Below are positions 1 through 6,726 of a stretch of 12,675 nt of DNA, one piece after another. Position 1 is the first letter of the stretch. The number at the start of each line of letters is the position of its first letter. The notes under the pieces were generated by a model. The model worked only from the letters and a program-made list of their open reading frames with translations, did no database searches and was not told the origin of the DNA. The stretch comes from JBFKAV01 sp041621405 (GTDB taxonomy: Bacteria > Pseudomonadota > Alphaproteobacteria > Rhodobacterales > Rhodobacteraceae): positions 1 to 12,675 of the forward strand of contig JBFKAV010000107.1 of NCBI GenBank assembly GCA_041621405.1, read 5' to 3'. The translations under genes and the position numbers were made by a program.

Positions 1-1023
1 CCGGGAAGGGTGCGCTACTACGGCTGCCCGGCCGAGGAGGGGGGTGCGGCCAAGACCTTCATGGTGCGCGACGGCGCCTTCGACGACGTCGCCGCCGCGG
101 TGACCTGGCACCCCGCTGCGATGACGCGGGTCGACGAGCCTCTGAGCCTGGCCAACACGCGGGTCGATTTCGCCTTCGCGGGCCGGGCGAGCCACGCGGC
201 GATGAGCCCGCACCTGGGGCGCTCGGCGCTCGACGCCGTCGAGCTGATGTCGGTGGGGGTCAACTATCTGCGCGAGCATGTGCCGCAGGACGCGCGGATC
301 CACTATGCCTATCTCGACGCCGGCGGCGTTGCGCCGAACGTGGTGCAGGCGCGGGCCAGGGTGCGCTACTCGATCCGGGCGCTCAAGCTCGGCGAGATGC
401 GGGCGATCGTCGAGCGGGTCAGGCACGTGGCCCGGGGGGCGGCGCTGATGACCGGGACGCAGGTCGAGATGAAAGTGTTCTCCGCGGTCTCGAACATGCT
501 CGGCAACGAGGTGATGGAGCGGGCGATGCAGGCGGCGCTGGAGGAGCTGGGCGGCGTGCCCTTCGACGCGGCCGACCGCGATTACGCAAGCGCGATCCAG
601 GCGACGCTGAGCGCCGAGGACATCGCCGCCTCCTACCGGATGGTCGGGCGGGCGCCGCGCCAGGGCGAGCCCCTGTGCGAGGACGTGGTGCCGTTTCGTC
701 CGGGCGGCGAGGTGATGATCGGCTCGACAGACGTGGCCGACGTGAGCTGGAAGGTGCCGCTGGCGCAGGCGCTGGTGGCGACCCATGCGATCGGCACGCC
801 GGCGCATACCTGGCAGATCACGGCCCAGGGCAAGTCGCCGGCGGCGCACAAGGGGATGACCCATGCGGCGAAGGTGATCGCACGGCTGGTGGGTCGGCTG
901 ATCGCCGAGCCGTCGCTCCTGGCCGAGGCGCGGGCCGAGCACGAGGGCCGGCTCGCTGCCGAGCCCTACCTCTGCCCGATGCCCGCGGACGTGGCGCCGC
1001 CGCTTCAGCCGCGCCCGGGCTGA
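1..1023 (+). CDS. M20-family amidohydrolase, AbgB-like (5' end outside window)
   Basis: The reading frame is open from base 1 to the stop at 1021-1023, giving the last 340 residues of a protein whose family members have about 470-480, so the N-terminal quarter with the first metal ligands lies outside the window. The visible start has the family motif CPAEEGG at residues 9-15, where the paired glutamates include the catalytic base. It is followed by TWHPAAMT, the GRASHAAMSPHLGRSALDA segment of the dimerisation (lid) domain and, near the end, HTWQITAQGKSPAAHKGM, which returns to the zinc-binding catalytic domain. By family knowledge this is a cytoplasmic metallopeptidase-fold hydrolase of amide-linked substrates. 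The closest type I recognise is p-aminobenzoyl-glutamate utilisation protein subunit B, but indole-acetyl-amino-acid-type or other amidohydrolase substrates cannot be excluded. No partner AbgA subunit is visible. The gene converges on the small gene ending at 1102. Confidence 0.85.
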   Translation, partial: PGRVRYYGCPAEEGGAAKTFMVRDGAFDDVAAAVTWHPAAMTRVDEPLSLANTRVDFAFAGRASHAAMSPHLGRSALDAVELMSVGVNYLREHVPQDARIHYAYLDAGGVAPNVVQARARVRYSIRALKLGEMRAIVERVRHVARGAALMTGTQVEMKVFSAVSNMLGNEVMERAMQAALEELGGVPFDAADRDYASAIQATLSAEDIAASYRMVGRAPRQGEPLCEDVVPFRPGGEVMIGSTDVADVSWKVPLAQALVATHAIGTPAHTWQITAQGKSPAAHKGMTHAAKVIARLVGRLIAEPSLLAEARAEHEGRLAAEPYLCPMPADVAPPLQPRPG

Positions 1024-1039
1024 GGGGCGCTGGTCGCCT

Positions 1040-1066
1040 CGCTTGCGCGGGCGCGCCCCCCAAGCG
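1040..1066. terminator. Possible hairpin between convergent genes
   Basis: CGCTTG at 1040-1045 pairs with CAAGCG at 1061-1066 around a GC-only interior that contains the self-complementary GGGCGCGCCC (1049-1058). It lies 17 bases after the stop of the + strand amidohydrolase and before the end of the - strand small gene, so it could serve both. A second small hairpin, CGGAC-AAGC-GTCCG at 1082-1095, sits just beyond the end of the small gene. Neither has a following T-run, so intrinsic termination is only a guess. Confidence 0.3.
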
Positions 1067-1101
1067 GGTCGCTCAGCGCGACGGACAAGCGTCCGCCCGG
1101 G

Positions 1102-1377
1102 TCACTTCGCCATGGCGTTCTTGATCAACCCGACGACGGCGGTGAGAACGGCGCCGCCGATGCCGCCGCCTGCAACCTGACCCACGATCGCCCCGAGATC
1201 GAGGCCGGCGGCCGCGTCCATGCCGCCTAGCATCGAGAGGATCTGGCCCCCGCCCGCGCCGCCGACGGCGCCGACCACCGAATTGAGGAGCGGCCCGAGG
1301 CTGAGGTTCTTCAGCCCCGCGCCGGCAGCGTTGCCTCCCACGGCGCCGGAGATGAGTCCGATGATCAGCTGTTCCAC
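1102..1377 (-). CDS. Small glycine-rich hydrophobic membrane protein
   Basis: A 91-residue protein starting with GTG; the upstream GGGGGA on the - strand at a usable distance supports this start. It is almost wholly hydrophobic and rich in glycine and alanine (GLISGAVGGNAAGAG near the N terminus, then VVGAVGGAGGGQIL and AGGGIGGAVLTAVVGLI), ending in NAMAK. The pattern suggests two or three membrane segments with glycine-zipper packing. Similar short alphaproteobacterial proteins are usually annotated as hypothetical, and some have carried a spurious DNA-methyltransferase label. The protein encoded by the next gene to the right (1564-1833) has the same plan (start ...IGxIxGAxxGNxxG, end in a basic residue), so the two look like paralogues. 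The function is unknown. The 186 bases between them leave room for a separate promoter. Confidence 0.7.
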   Translation of the reverse strand: MEQLIIGLISGAVGGNAAGAGLKNLSLGPLLNSVVGAVGGAGGGQILSMLGGMDAAAGLDLGAIVGQVAGGGIGGAVLTAVVGLIKNAMAK

Positions 1378-1563
1378 CCTATGTCCCCCGTGATGGTTTC
1401 TATGCCCCCGACCCTACTGCGGAGATGGCGCGCGGCAAATGATTTCGCGCGACCGGACAAGCCGCCCTGACGCCAGCTCGCCGCCTGCCGGCTGGGGCGC
1501 ATGGTCGATTCCGCTCAGCGATGCCGATCCGGTCGCCGTGCCCGGCGTGACGAGCGGGGCGTG

Positions 1564-1833
1564 TTATTTCGTGATGCGGTTCCGCACCACGCCGGCGAGG
1601 GCCATCATCACGCCGCCGCCGAAGGCACCGGTGAGAACCGAGGCGGCGAGCGAATAGAGGTCGCCGCCGCCGCCGCCGAGGGCGAGGGCGCCGATCACGC
1701 GCTGGCCGATCAGCCCGCCGAGGGCGCCAGTGATGGAGTTGCCGAAGACCCCCATGTCGAGTTCCGTGGCGACGCGGCCGGGGAGGTTGCCGGCGAACGC
1801 GCCGGCGATGACACCGATGACGAGATGGAGCAT
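1564..1833 (-). CDS. Small glycine-rich hydrophobic membrane protein, paralogue of the neighbour
   Basis: An 89-residue protein with an ATG start preceded on the - strand by AAGGGGA, a good ribosome binding site. The N terminus (LVIGVIAGAFAGNLPGRVATELDMGVFGNSITGALGGLIGQ) matches the layout of the protein at 1102-1377: a hydrophobic glycine-rich helix, a short polar segment, a second glycine-rich helix, then a third near the C terminus (LTGAFGGGVMMALAGVV) before RNRITK. Small membrane proteins of this sort occur widely in Rhodobacterales and Rhizobiales without an assigned role. It lies 85 bases downstream of smpB on the same strand and may be cotranscribed. I do not assign a function; coding is supported by the intact frame, the ribosome binding site and the paralogue. 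Confidence 0.7.
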   Translation of the reverse strand: MLHLVIGVIAGAFAGNLPGRVATELDMGVFGNSITGALGGLIGQRVIGALALGGGGGDLYSLAASVLTGAFGGGVMMALAGVVRNRITK

Positions 1834-1918
1834 GCGTCCCTTCCCCGGGCTATCCTGCGGCGTCGCCCGCCGCCGCGCGGGACTGTGCCGGATTTCCCCG
1901 CTTGCGGCAATCGTGCCG

Positions 1919-2389
1919 CTACCCGCGCTTCAGCAGCCGCTGCTTCTGCCGGTTCCAATCGCGCTTGGCGGCGGTCTCGCGCTTGTCGGCGAGCTTCTTG
2001 CCCTTGGCGATGCCGAGCTTCAGCTTCGCCACGCCGCGGTCGTTGAAGTAGAGCCGGAGCGGCACCAGCGTCATGCCCTCGCGCTGGGTGGCCGACCAGA
2101 GCCGCGAGAGCTCCTTCTTCGATACCAGCAGCTTGCGCTTCCGGCGCTCGTCGTGGCCCCAGGTCTTGGCCTGGGCGAAGGGGGCGATGTAGGCGTTGAT
2201 CAGCCAGAGCTCGCCGGCTTCGACGTTGGCGTAGCTTTCGGCGATGTTGGCGCCGCCCTGGCGCAGCGACTTCACCTCCGAGCCGGCCAGCACGATGCCA
2301 GCCTCGAGATCGCTCTCGATGGCGTAGTCGAACCGGGCGCGGCGGTTCTCGGCAATGAGCTTCGAGTTCGGGTCGGACTTTTCGGCCAT
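1919..2389 (-). CDS. smpB: SsrA-binding protein SmpB
   Basis: SmpB binds tmRNA (SsrA) and carries it to stalled ribosomes, where the pair rescues the ribosome and tags the incomplete peptide for degradation. The 156-residue length is normal. The family signatures are all present: ENRRARFDY (14-22), EAGIVLAGSEVKSLRQGGANIAESYA (29-54), the basic RNA-binding stretch HDERRKRKLL (79-88), and the C-terminal basic tail GKKLADKRETAAKRDW (130-145), which in known structures forms a helix in the empty mRNA channel. The ATG start is that expected for the family, although no strong ribosome binding site precedes it. The tmRNA gene itself was not seen in the window. The two abutting hairpins at 2432-2466 stand upstream, between smpB and the amidohydrolase gene on the same strand, so smpB probably has its own promoter. 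Confidence 0.96.
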   Translation of the reverse strand: MAEKSDPNSKLIAENRRARFDYAIESDLEAGIVLAGSEVKSLRQGGANIAESYANVEAGELWLINAYIAPFAQAKTWGHDERRKRKLLVSKKELSRLWSATQREGMTLVPLRLYFNDRGVAKLKLGIAKGKKLADKRETAAKRDWNRQKQRLLKRG

Positions 2390-2431
2390 GGCCGCGAGAT
2401 AGGCGAGGCGGCGCGGGCTGTAAAGCGGCGC

Positions 2432-2466
2432 GGGGGGCTGTATGCCCCCCGTCGGCTGACGCCGAC
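2432..2466 (-). terminator. Two abutting perfect hairpins between amidohydrolase and smpB
   Basis: GGGGGGC (2432-2438) pairs with GCCCCCC (2444-2450) around a 5-base loop. Immediately next, GTCGGC (2451-2456) pairs with GCCGAC (2461-2466) around TGAC. Both stems are perfect. On the - strand they follow the stop of the family 3 amidohydrolase by about 40 bases and precede the smpB start by about 40. That position suits a transcription terminator or attenuator for the upstream gene. There is no long T-run after the stems on either strand, so Rho-independent action is not certain. Confidence 0.5.
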
Positions 2467-2497
2467 TCCCCCCGAGGATTCTTGAGCCAAGGTGAAG
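2466..2497 (+). repeat. Candidate intergenic repeat element (copy 1)
   Basis: This 32-base stretch, beginning CTCCCCCCGAGG and ending CCAAGGTGAAG, has the same layout as the stretch at 4786-4818: a CTCC start, a G-rich block, CTTG, then AA..GG..GAAG. From memory, similar short elements of the form CCCCGAGGATATTTG followed by an AAGATGAAG-like end are frequent between genes in Rhodobacterales genomes. The copy here overlaps the end of the second hairpin at 2451-2466. Family membership is recalled, not searched. Confidence 0.35.
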
Positions 2498-2508
2498 CAG
2501 GCATCGTT

Positions 2509-4158
2509 TCAGCGCGTGGTGTGGGTGACGCGGCCGCCGGCGAGGGTGAGGGCGACCTGCATGCCTGCGACCTCCTCGGGCGGGGTCGCCTCGATGTCGC
2601 CCGAAAGCAGGACGATATCGGCAGCGAGGCCCTCCTTGAGCGTCCCGGTGACCTGCTCGCGGTGCGCTGCCCAGGCGCCGCCTGCGGTGTAGGCGCGGAG
2701 CGTGGGCAGGAGGCCGACGCGCTCGTCCCGGGCGCCCGGGTAGGGCGGCCGGGTGAGCGCGGCACCGATGCCGCGCAGGACCGAGATGTCGGCGACGGGC
2801 CAGTCGGAGGCGAAGGCCAAGGGCGCGCCGGCCTCGGCCAGCGTGCGGCAGAGATAGGCGTCGCCCCAGCGGGCGCGGCCGATCAGGTCCATCGTCGGCT
2901 GCAGTGCGAAGTCCATCGCGCCGGGCGGGTGCGGCGGCTGCAGCGAGGCGGTGATGCCGAGGGCGCCCAGGCGCGGGACGTCGGCGCGGTCGATGAGCTC
3001 GATGTGCTCGATCCGGTGGCGGCTGTCGCGCCTGCCGTTCGCCCCTTGCGCCACATCGTAGCCGTCGATGGTGGCGCGCACGGCGCCGTCGCCGATGGCG
3101 TGGACCGCGATCTGCAGCCCGCGACGGTCGATCTCGGTGGCGACCTCGGCGAAGTTGGGAAAGAGGGGCGCGGAGCGGTGGCCAGGGCGGCCCGGGTAGT
3201 CGTTCAGCATGAAGGCGGTGCCCGAGTCGATCACGCCGTCCATGAAGAGCTTGACGAAGCCCGAGCAGAGCCAGTCGTCGGCGAAGTCGGCCGCCATCGC
3301 CTCGGCGCGGTCGAGCTCGGCAAGCACCATGTGCGGCTTGTAGTGGAACGGCACCTTGACGCGGGCGGTAAGCTTGCCCTGGCGCTGGAGTCCGCGCAGA
3401 AGTTCGAGGGTGTAGCGGTTGCCGTCCATGTTGACCATCGAGGTGATGCCGTGGCGGGCGGCGTGGGCGAGGCCGGCGGCGACCTTGGCGCGGTCGATGG
3501 CCTGTTCGGCCTCGGCGGGCCAGGGGGTGGGCTCGGCGCCGGTGGCGATGCCGACGTTGAGCCGGGCCTCGCCGCCGAGCGCGATCACCGGGGCGAAGGC
3601 CTCGAATTCGCGCAGCTCGCCGGTGGCGAGCCCATCCGGCCCAATCACCACCTCGTGGCCCGGAGGTGTCTTGAGCCCGTTAAGGATGCCGGCGGCCTGG
3701 AGCGCGGCGGTGTTGGCCCAGACGGTGTGATGGTCGTGCGCGGTGATCGCGATCGGGCGGTCGGGCAGCATGGCGTCGAGGTCGCGGCGGGTCATCGGGT
3801 GGCCGAGGAGCGCGTAGTGGCCGCCCTGGGCCATCAGGAGCGGCCGGTCGGGGTGTTTGCCGGCAAATTCGCGGAAGGCGCGGGCGAGTGCCGCCTCGCC
3901 CTCGATGCCGCTGAGCTGGAGATGGGTGAGCTCGGCGCCGCCGAGGACCAGGTGGAGGTGGCTCTCGACGAAGCCGGGCAGGAGGGTGGCGCCGGCGCAG
4001 TCGATGACCTCGGTGCCGGCGCCGGCGAGCGCCTCGATCTCGCGTCGCGTCCCGAGCGCGGCGATGCGCCCGCTCGCGAGCGCGATCGCCGCGGCGCGCG
4101 GGCGGGCGGGGTCCATGGTGAGAATGCGGGCATTGGTGAGGATGGTCTCGGGGGTCAT
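2509..4158 (-). CDS. Family 3 amidohydrolase, YtcJ-like
   Basis: A 549-residue metal-dependent hydrolase of the amidohydrolase superfamily, normal in length for YtcJ-type proteins. Seen in order: an N-terminal beta-sandwich portion (ILTNARILTMD, residues 6-16), the metal motif PGFVESHLHL with His67 and His69, AHDHHTVWAN (140-149), a lysine in VKLFMDG (302-308), HAIGDGA (353-359), RHRIEHIELI (380-389), SDWPV (451-455) and the C-terminal segment TGTLKEGLAADIVLLSGD that returns to the sandwich domain. The family hydrolyses amide, imide or ester bonds; the substrate of this member cannot be told from the sequence. The start lies 120 bases from the divergent ion-channel gene, and no good ribosome binding site precedes the ATG. 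The long + strand open frame over this gene is a codon-bias shadow. Confidence 0.9.
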   Translation of the reverse strand: MTPETILTNARILTMDPARPRAAAIALASGRIAALGTRREIEALAGAGTEVIDCAGATLLPGFVESHLHLVLGGAELTHLQLSGIEGEAALARAFREFAGKHPDRPLLMAQGGHYALLGHPMTRRDLDAMLPDRPIAITAHDHHTVWANTAALQAAGILNGLKTPPGHEVVIGPDGLATGELREFEAFAPVIALGGEARLNVGIATGAEPTPWPAEAEQAIDRAKVAAGLAHAARHGITSMVNMDGNRYTLELLRGLQRQGKLTARVKVPFHYKPHMVLAELDRAEAMAADFADDWLCSGFVKLFMDGVIDSGTAFMLNDYPGRPGHRSAPLFPNFAEVATEIDRRGLQIAVHAIGDGAVRATIDGYDVAQGANGRRDSRHRIEHIELIDRADVPRLGALGITASLQPPHPPGAMDFALQPTMDLIGRARWGDAYLCRTLAEAGAPLAFASDWPVADISVLRGIGAALTRPPYPGARDERVGLLPTLRAYTAGGAWAAHREQVTGTLKEGLAADIVLLSGDIEATPPEEVAGMQVALTLAGGRVTHTTR

Positions 4159-4252
4159 CGCGGAGTCCGGTTCGGGCGGAGGAGAGTAGAGCCGAGGCGG
4201 GTGGGCGGGGGAAGGGGAATGTGTCGCAGTTTCGCAAGGCGCGGCGCGGCGC

Positions 4253-4258
4253 TAGGAT
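4253..4258 (+). promoter_or_regulatory. Possible -10 element of the ion-channel gene
   Basis: TAGGAT at 4253-4258 lies about 20 bases before the ATG at 4279 in the divergent intergenic region (4159-4278). The bases 17 upstream (TTTCGC, 4230-4235) match a -35 poorly, so the call is weak. The gene's ribosome binding site GGGAGG is at 4268-4273. Confidence 0.2.
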
Positions 4259-4278
4259 CGCCGGCCGGGAGGCGGCGG

Positions 4279-4719
4279 ATGGTTCTGCAGATTGCGATCG
4301 GATCGGGGCTGATCCTCATGACGGTGCTGATCTCGGGGCTGACGCTCCCGTGGATGGAGGGGCTGTTCCAGCGGCACCGGACCTGGCTCTTGCGCGAGCC
4401 GCACGGGCCGAAGCAGATGCTGGTGCTCTGCGTGGCGCTCGTCTGGATCCTCGGGCTGCTGGCCGCGGCGATCTGGATCTGGGCCTTCGCGTTCTGGGCG
4501 CTGGGCGTGTTCGTGACCCTTGAGGCCTCGGTCTATTTCTCGCTGGTGGCCTTCACCACGCTCGGCTTCGGCGACATCCTCCTGACCCAGGAGTGGCGGC
4601 TGCTGGCGGGGATGATCGCGGCGAACGGGCTGCTCAACATCGGCATTGCGACGGCGATCCTGGTCGAGGTGCTGCGGCAGCTGAGGCTGGGGCAGGCGGA
4701 GACCAGGCGGAAGCGCTAG
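4279..4719 (+). CDS. Small pore-loop ion channel (potassium-channel-like)
   Basis: A 146-residue membrane protein. The start at 4279 is chosen because GGGAGG ends 5 bases before the ATG and because the same frame upstream only mirrors the amidohydrolase gene. Hydrophobic segments are at about 3-24, 46-78 and 107-130. Between the last two is a pore helix and filter-like loop, YFSLVAFTTLGFGD (86-99), the position where potassium channels carry TVGYGD. The protein therefore belongs to the two-transmembrane-plus-pore (Ion_trans_2) group with one extra N-terminal helix. It has no RCK or cyclic-nucleotide domain; only a short basic tail (QAETRRKR) follows the last helix. The TLGFGD filter is a variant, so strict potassium selectivity is not assured. 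Such channels work as tetramers in the inner membrane. The gene converges on eamA. Confidence 0.8.
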   Translation: MVLQIAIGSGLILMTVLISGLTLPWMEGLFQRHRTWLLREPHGPKQMLVLCVALVWILGLLAAAIWIWAFAFWALGVFVTLEASVYFSLVAFTTLGFGDILLTQEWRLLAGMIAANGLLNIGIATAILVEVLRQLRLGQAETRRKR

Positions 4720-4734
4720 CGCGATCCACGCGGA

Positions 4735-4747
4735 GCGCCTGCGGCGC
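4735..4747. terminator. Small hairpin between convergent genes
   Basis: GCGCC (4735-4739) pairs with GGCGC (4743-4747) around TGC, 15 bases after the channel stop codon and followed by the pyrimidine-rich CCTTTCCTCTCGCCTCC. It may end transcription of the channel gene, but the stem is short. Confidence 0.25.
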
Positions 4748-4785
4748 GAGCCTTTCCTCTCGCCTCCTCGCCTTCGGCTCGGGGT

Positions 4786-4818
4786 GTCTCCGGCGGGGGT
4801 ACTTGGCAAACGGGGAAG
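4786..4818 (+). repeat. Candidate intergenic repeat element (copy 2)
   Basis: This stretch starts TCTCCGGCGGGGG, runs through TACTTGGCAAACGG and ends GGAAG just before the eamA stop. It shares the plan of 2466-2497. From memory it resembles the short CTCCGGCGGGGGTATTTGG elements common between genes in Rhodobacterales. Their role is not established as far as I know. Confidence 0.35.
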
Positions 4819-4824
4819 GGCGGG

Positions 4825-5658
4825 TCAGCGCCTGGCGCGGGCGGAGCGCCAGAGCGTGAAGAGGCCGGTGGCTACGATGAGCGTGGCGCCGGCCAGGGTG
4901 GCGGCGTCGGGGCGTTCGGCAAAGACCGCCATGGCGAGGATCATCGCGAAGACGAGGCGGGTGTAGCGGAACGGGGCGACAGTGGCGAGCTCGCCAGTAC
5001 GCATCGCCACGGTGAGAGCCCAGTAGGCGACGACGCCTACCGCTGCCGCGGCGAGGACCAGCGTAAGGGCGGCGGGCGAGGGCAGACGGGCGCCTCCGGA
5101 GAGCGCGAGGAGAAGGGCGCCGGCGGGCAGGATCGCGGCGAAGCCGGCGATGCCGAGCTGGAGGTTGGTGAGCGCCGGCGGCGCGGCACGAGTGGCGAGG
5201 TCGCGGAAGGCGAAGCCGAGGGTGCCGAGGACCGCCAGCAGGGACAGCGGCGTGAACGCCTCGAGCCCGGGGCGGAGGATGACGAGGACGCCGAGAAAGC
5301 CGAGGCCGATGGCGAGCCAGCGGCGCCAGCCGACTCGCTCGCCGAGCAGGAGCGCGGCGCCGGCGACGACCACGAGCGGCGTGGCCTGGAGGATCGCCGA
5401 GGCGGAGGCGAGCGGCGTCAGCGCGATTGCCAGCGTGTAGAAGAGCCGGCCGGCGCTCTCGAAGCCGGCGCGGAGGAGGAGCGGCCGGCCGAAGAGCGCC
5501 CGGGGGAGGATGCGCTGGCCGGCCAGCCGGGCCAGGGCGGCGAAGGCGGCGAGACCGGCGGCGCCGAAGATGAGCAGGATCTCGCCGACCGGGAGCTCGC
5601 GGGCGGCGGCCTTGAGGAAGACGTCCTCGACCGCGAAGCCGGCCATCGAGGCCACCAT
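4825..5658 (-). CDS. EamA-family (DMT superfamily) transporter
   Basis: A 277-residue inner-membrane protein made of two EamA repeats, about ten hydrophobic helices in all, belonging to the drug/metabolite transporter superfamily that mostly exports small metabolites. Typical segments are the N-terminal MVASMAGFAVEDVFLK, the end of the first repeat LLLGERVGWRRWLAIGLGFLGVLVILRPG and the matching end of the second, AVFAERPDAATLAGATLIVATGLFTLWR. The start may be earlier. Read in frame upstream there is no stop for 12 codons back to a CTG at 5692-5694, which overlaps the racemase-like stop as CTGA and would add NLGSNLRGSLF, a segment resembling the usual family N terminus. The substrate is unknown. 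It is last of the dapA/racemase/eamA group. Its 3' end recurs in two remnants at 11265 and 12318. Confidence 0.9.
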   Translation of the reverse strand: MVASMAGFAVEDVFLKAAARELPVGEILLIFGAAGLAAFAALARLAGQRILPRALFGRPLLLRAGFESAGRLFYTLAIALTPLASASAILQATPLVVVAGAALLLGERVGWRRWLAIGLGFLGVLVILRPGLEAFTPLSLLAVLGTLGFAFRDLATRAAPPALTNLQLGIAGFAAILPAGALLLALSGGARLPSPAALTLVLAAAAVGVVAYWALTVAMRTGELATVAPFRYTRLVFAMILAMAVFAERPDAATLAGATLIVATGLFTLWRSARARR

Positions 5659-5690
5659 GAAGAGGCTGCCCCTGAGGTTGCTGCCAAGGT

Positions 5691-6719
5691 TCAGCGGGCG
5701 CCCCAGGTGTCGGTGAGGCGGTAGCCCTCGGGCCAGGGGTCGGCGGGGTCGAGCAGGTGCTGGTGGGTGCCGGTGATCCAGGCCCGGCCGGTGATCTCGG
5801 GCAGGATCGCCGGGCGGCCGGCGACCTCCGCAAGCCCGGCGATGCGGCCGGTGAAGCGGGAGCCGATGATCGAAGTGGCCTCTAGGGTCTGTCCTTCGCG
5901 CAACTGGCCGCGGGCGTGGAGCAGCGCCATCCGGGCGGAGACGGCGGTGCCGGTGGGCGAGCGGTCGACCTTGCCGGGTCGGATCGCCACCGCCGAGCGG
6001 GCGGCGAAGCCCTCGGGCGTGGCGGTGAGCGGGCCGGCGAAGAGGCAGAAGGAGATATGTGCCCAGTCTGGCTTTTCGGGATGCGCGAAGCCGAGCTGGT
6101 CGTTGGCGGCGGCGGTGATCCTGACGCCGAGGCGGGCGATGTCGTGCGCCTCGTCCTCGGTGACCGAAAGGCCGAGGGCCCCCGCGTCGACCACCACGAA
6201 GCTGTCGCCGCCGAAGGCGGTGTCGGCGGCGAGCGTGGCGAGGCCCCCGACCTCGAGGGAGGCATCGAGGTGGTCGGCGAAGGAGGGCAGGTTCCGCACG
6301 GTGATGCGTTCGGCCTTGCCGTCGCGGCAGTGGGCCTCGACCGCGACGAGGCCGCCCGGGGCCTCGAGGGTTAGGCGGGTGACCGGCTCCACCATCGGCA
6401 GGATGCCGGTATCGAGGAGCACGGTCGCGACGCAGATCGAGTTCGAGCCCGACATCGGCGGCGTGTCCTCGGGCTCCATGATCAGGAACCCCATCTGGGC
6501 GCGCGGATCCTTCGGCGGAACAAGCAGGTTGACGTGGCGGAAGACGCCGCCCCGCGGCTCGTTCAGGACGAAGCGGCGGAGGCCCTGGTCCTCTTCGAGG
6601 AAGCGGCGCTGGTCCCAGAGCGTGGCGCCCGGCGGCGGAGCGACGCCGCCGACGATGACGTCGCCGACCTCGCCCTCGGCATGGGCGGAGACGACGTGGA
6701 TCGTGCGGCTGCTCCGCAC
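5691..6719 (-). CDS. Proline racemase superfamily enzyme, probable trans-3-hydroxy-L-proline dehydratase
   Basis: A 342-residue protein of the proline racemase/hydroxyproline epimerase fold. Two catalytic positions, on two halves of the fold, define the reaction. Here the first is Ser90 in PPMSGSNSICV (87-97) and the second Thr256 in VDRSPTGTAVSA (251-261), where racemases and 4-hydroxyproline epimerases have Cys/Cys or Ser/Cys. In the family, Thr at the second site marks dehydratases (as in human L3HYPDH), which convert trans-3-hydroxy-L-proline to delta1-pyrroline-2-carboxylate. Other landmarks are NEPRGGVFRHVNLLVPP (53-69) and GRAWITGTHQHLLDPADP. I infer a dehydratase, perhaps with epimerase side activity. 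The pyrroline-carboxylate reductase that would complete the route is not in the window. The start is GTG, 7 bases after dapA, with a poor ribosome binding site, which suggests translational coupling. An eamA transporter follows directly. Confidence 0.78.
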   Translation of the reverse strand: MRSSRTIHVVSAHAEGEVGDVIVGGVAPPPGATLWDQRRFLEEDQGLRRFVLNEPRGGVFRHVNLLVPPKDPRAQMGFLIMEPEDTPPMSGSNSICVATVLLDTGILPMVEPVTRLTLEAPGGLVAVEAHCRDGKAERITVRNLPSFADHLDASLEVGGLATLAADTAFGGDSFVVVDAGALGLSVTEDEAHDIARLGVRITAAANDQLGFAHPEKPDWAHISFCLFAGPLTATPEGFAARSAVAIRPGKVDRSPTGTAVSARMALLHARGQLREGQTLEATSIIGSRFTGRIAGLAEVAGRPAILPEITGRAWITGTHQHLLDPADPWPEGYRLTDTWGAR

Positions 6720-6726
6720 CGGGGGC

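Noticed and set aside
2482..4278. Long + strand open frame opposite the family 3 amidohydrolase, continuous with the ion-channel frame
   Set aside because: Its product is a repetitive Gly/Ala/Arg/Asp-rich sequence mirroring the - strand gene, with no family resemblance. Only the part from 4279 has a ribosome binding site and membrane-protein features. It is a GC-bias shadow, not a fusion.
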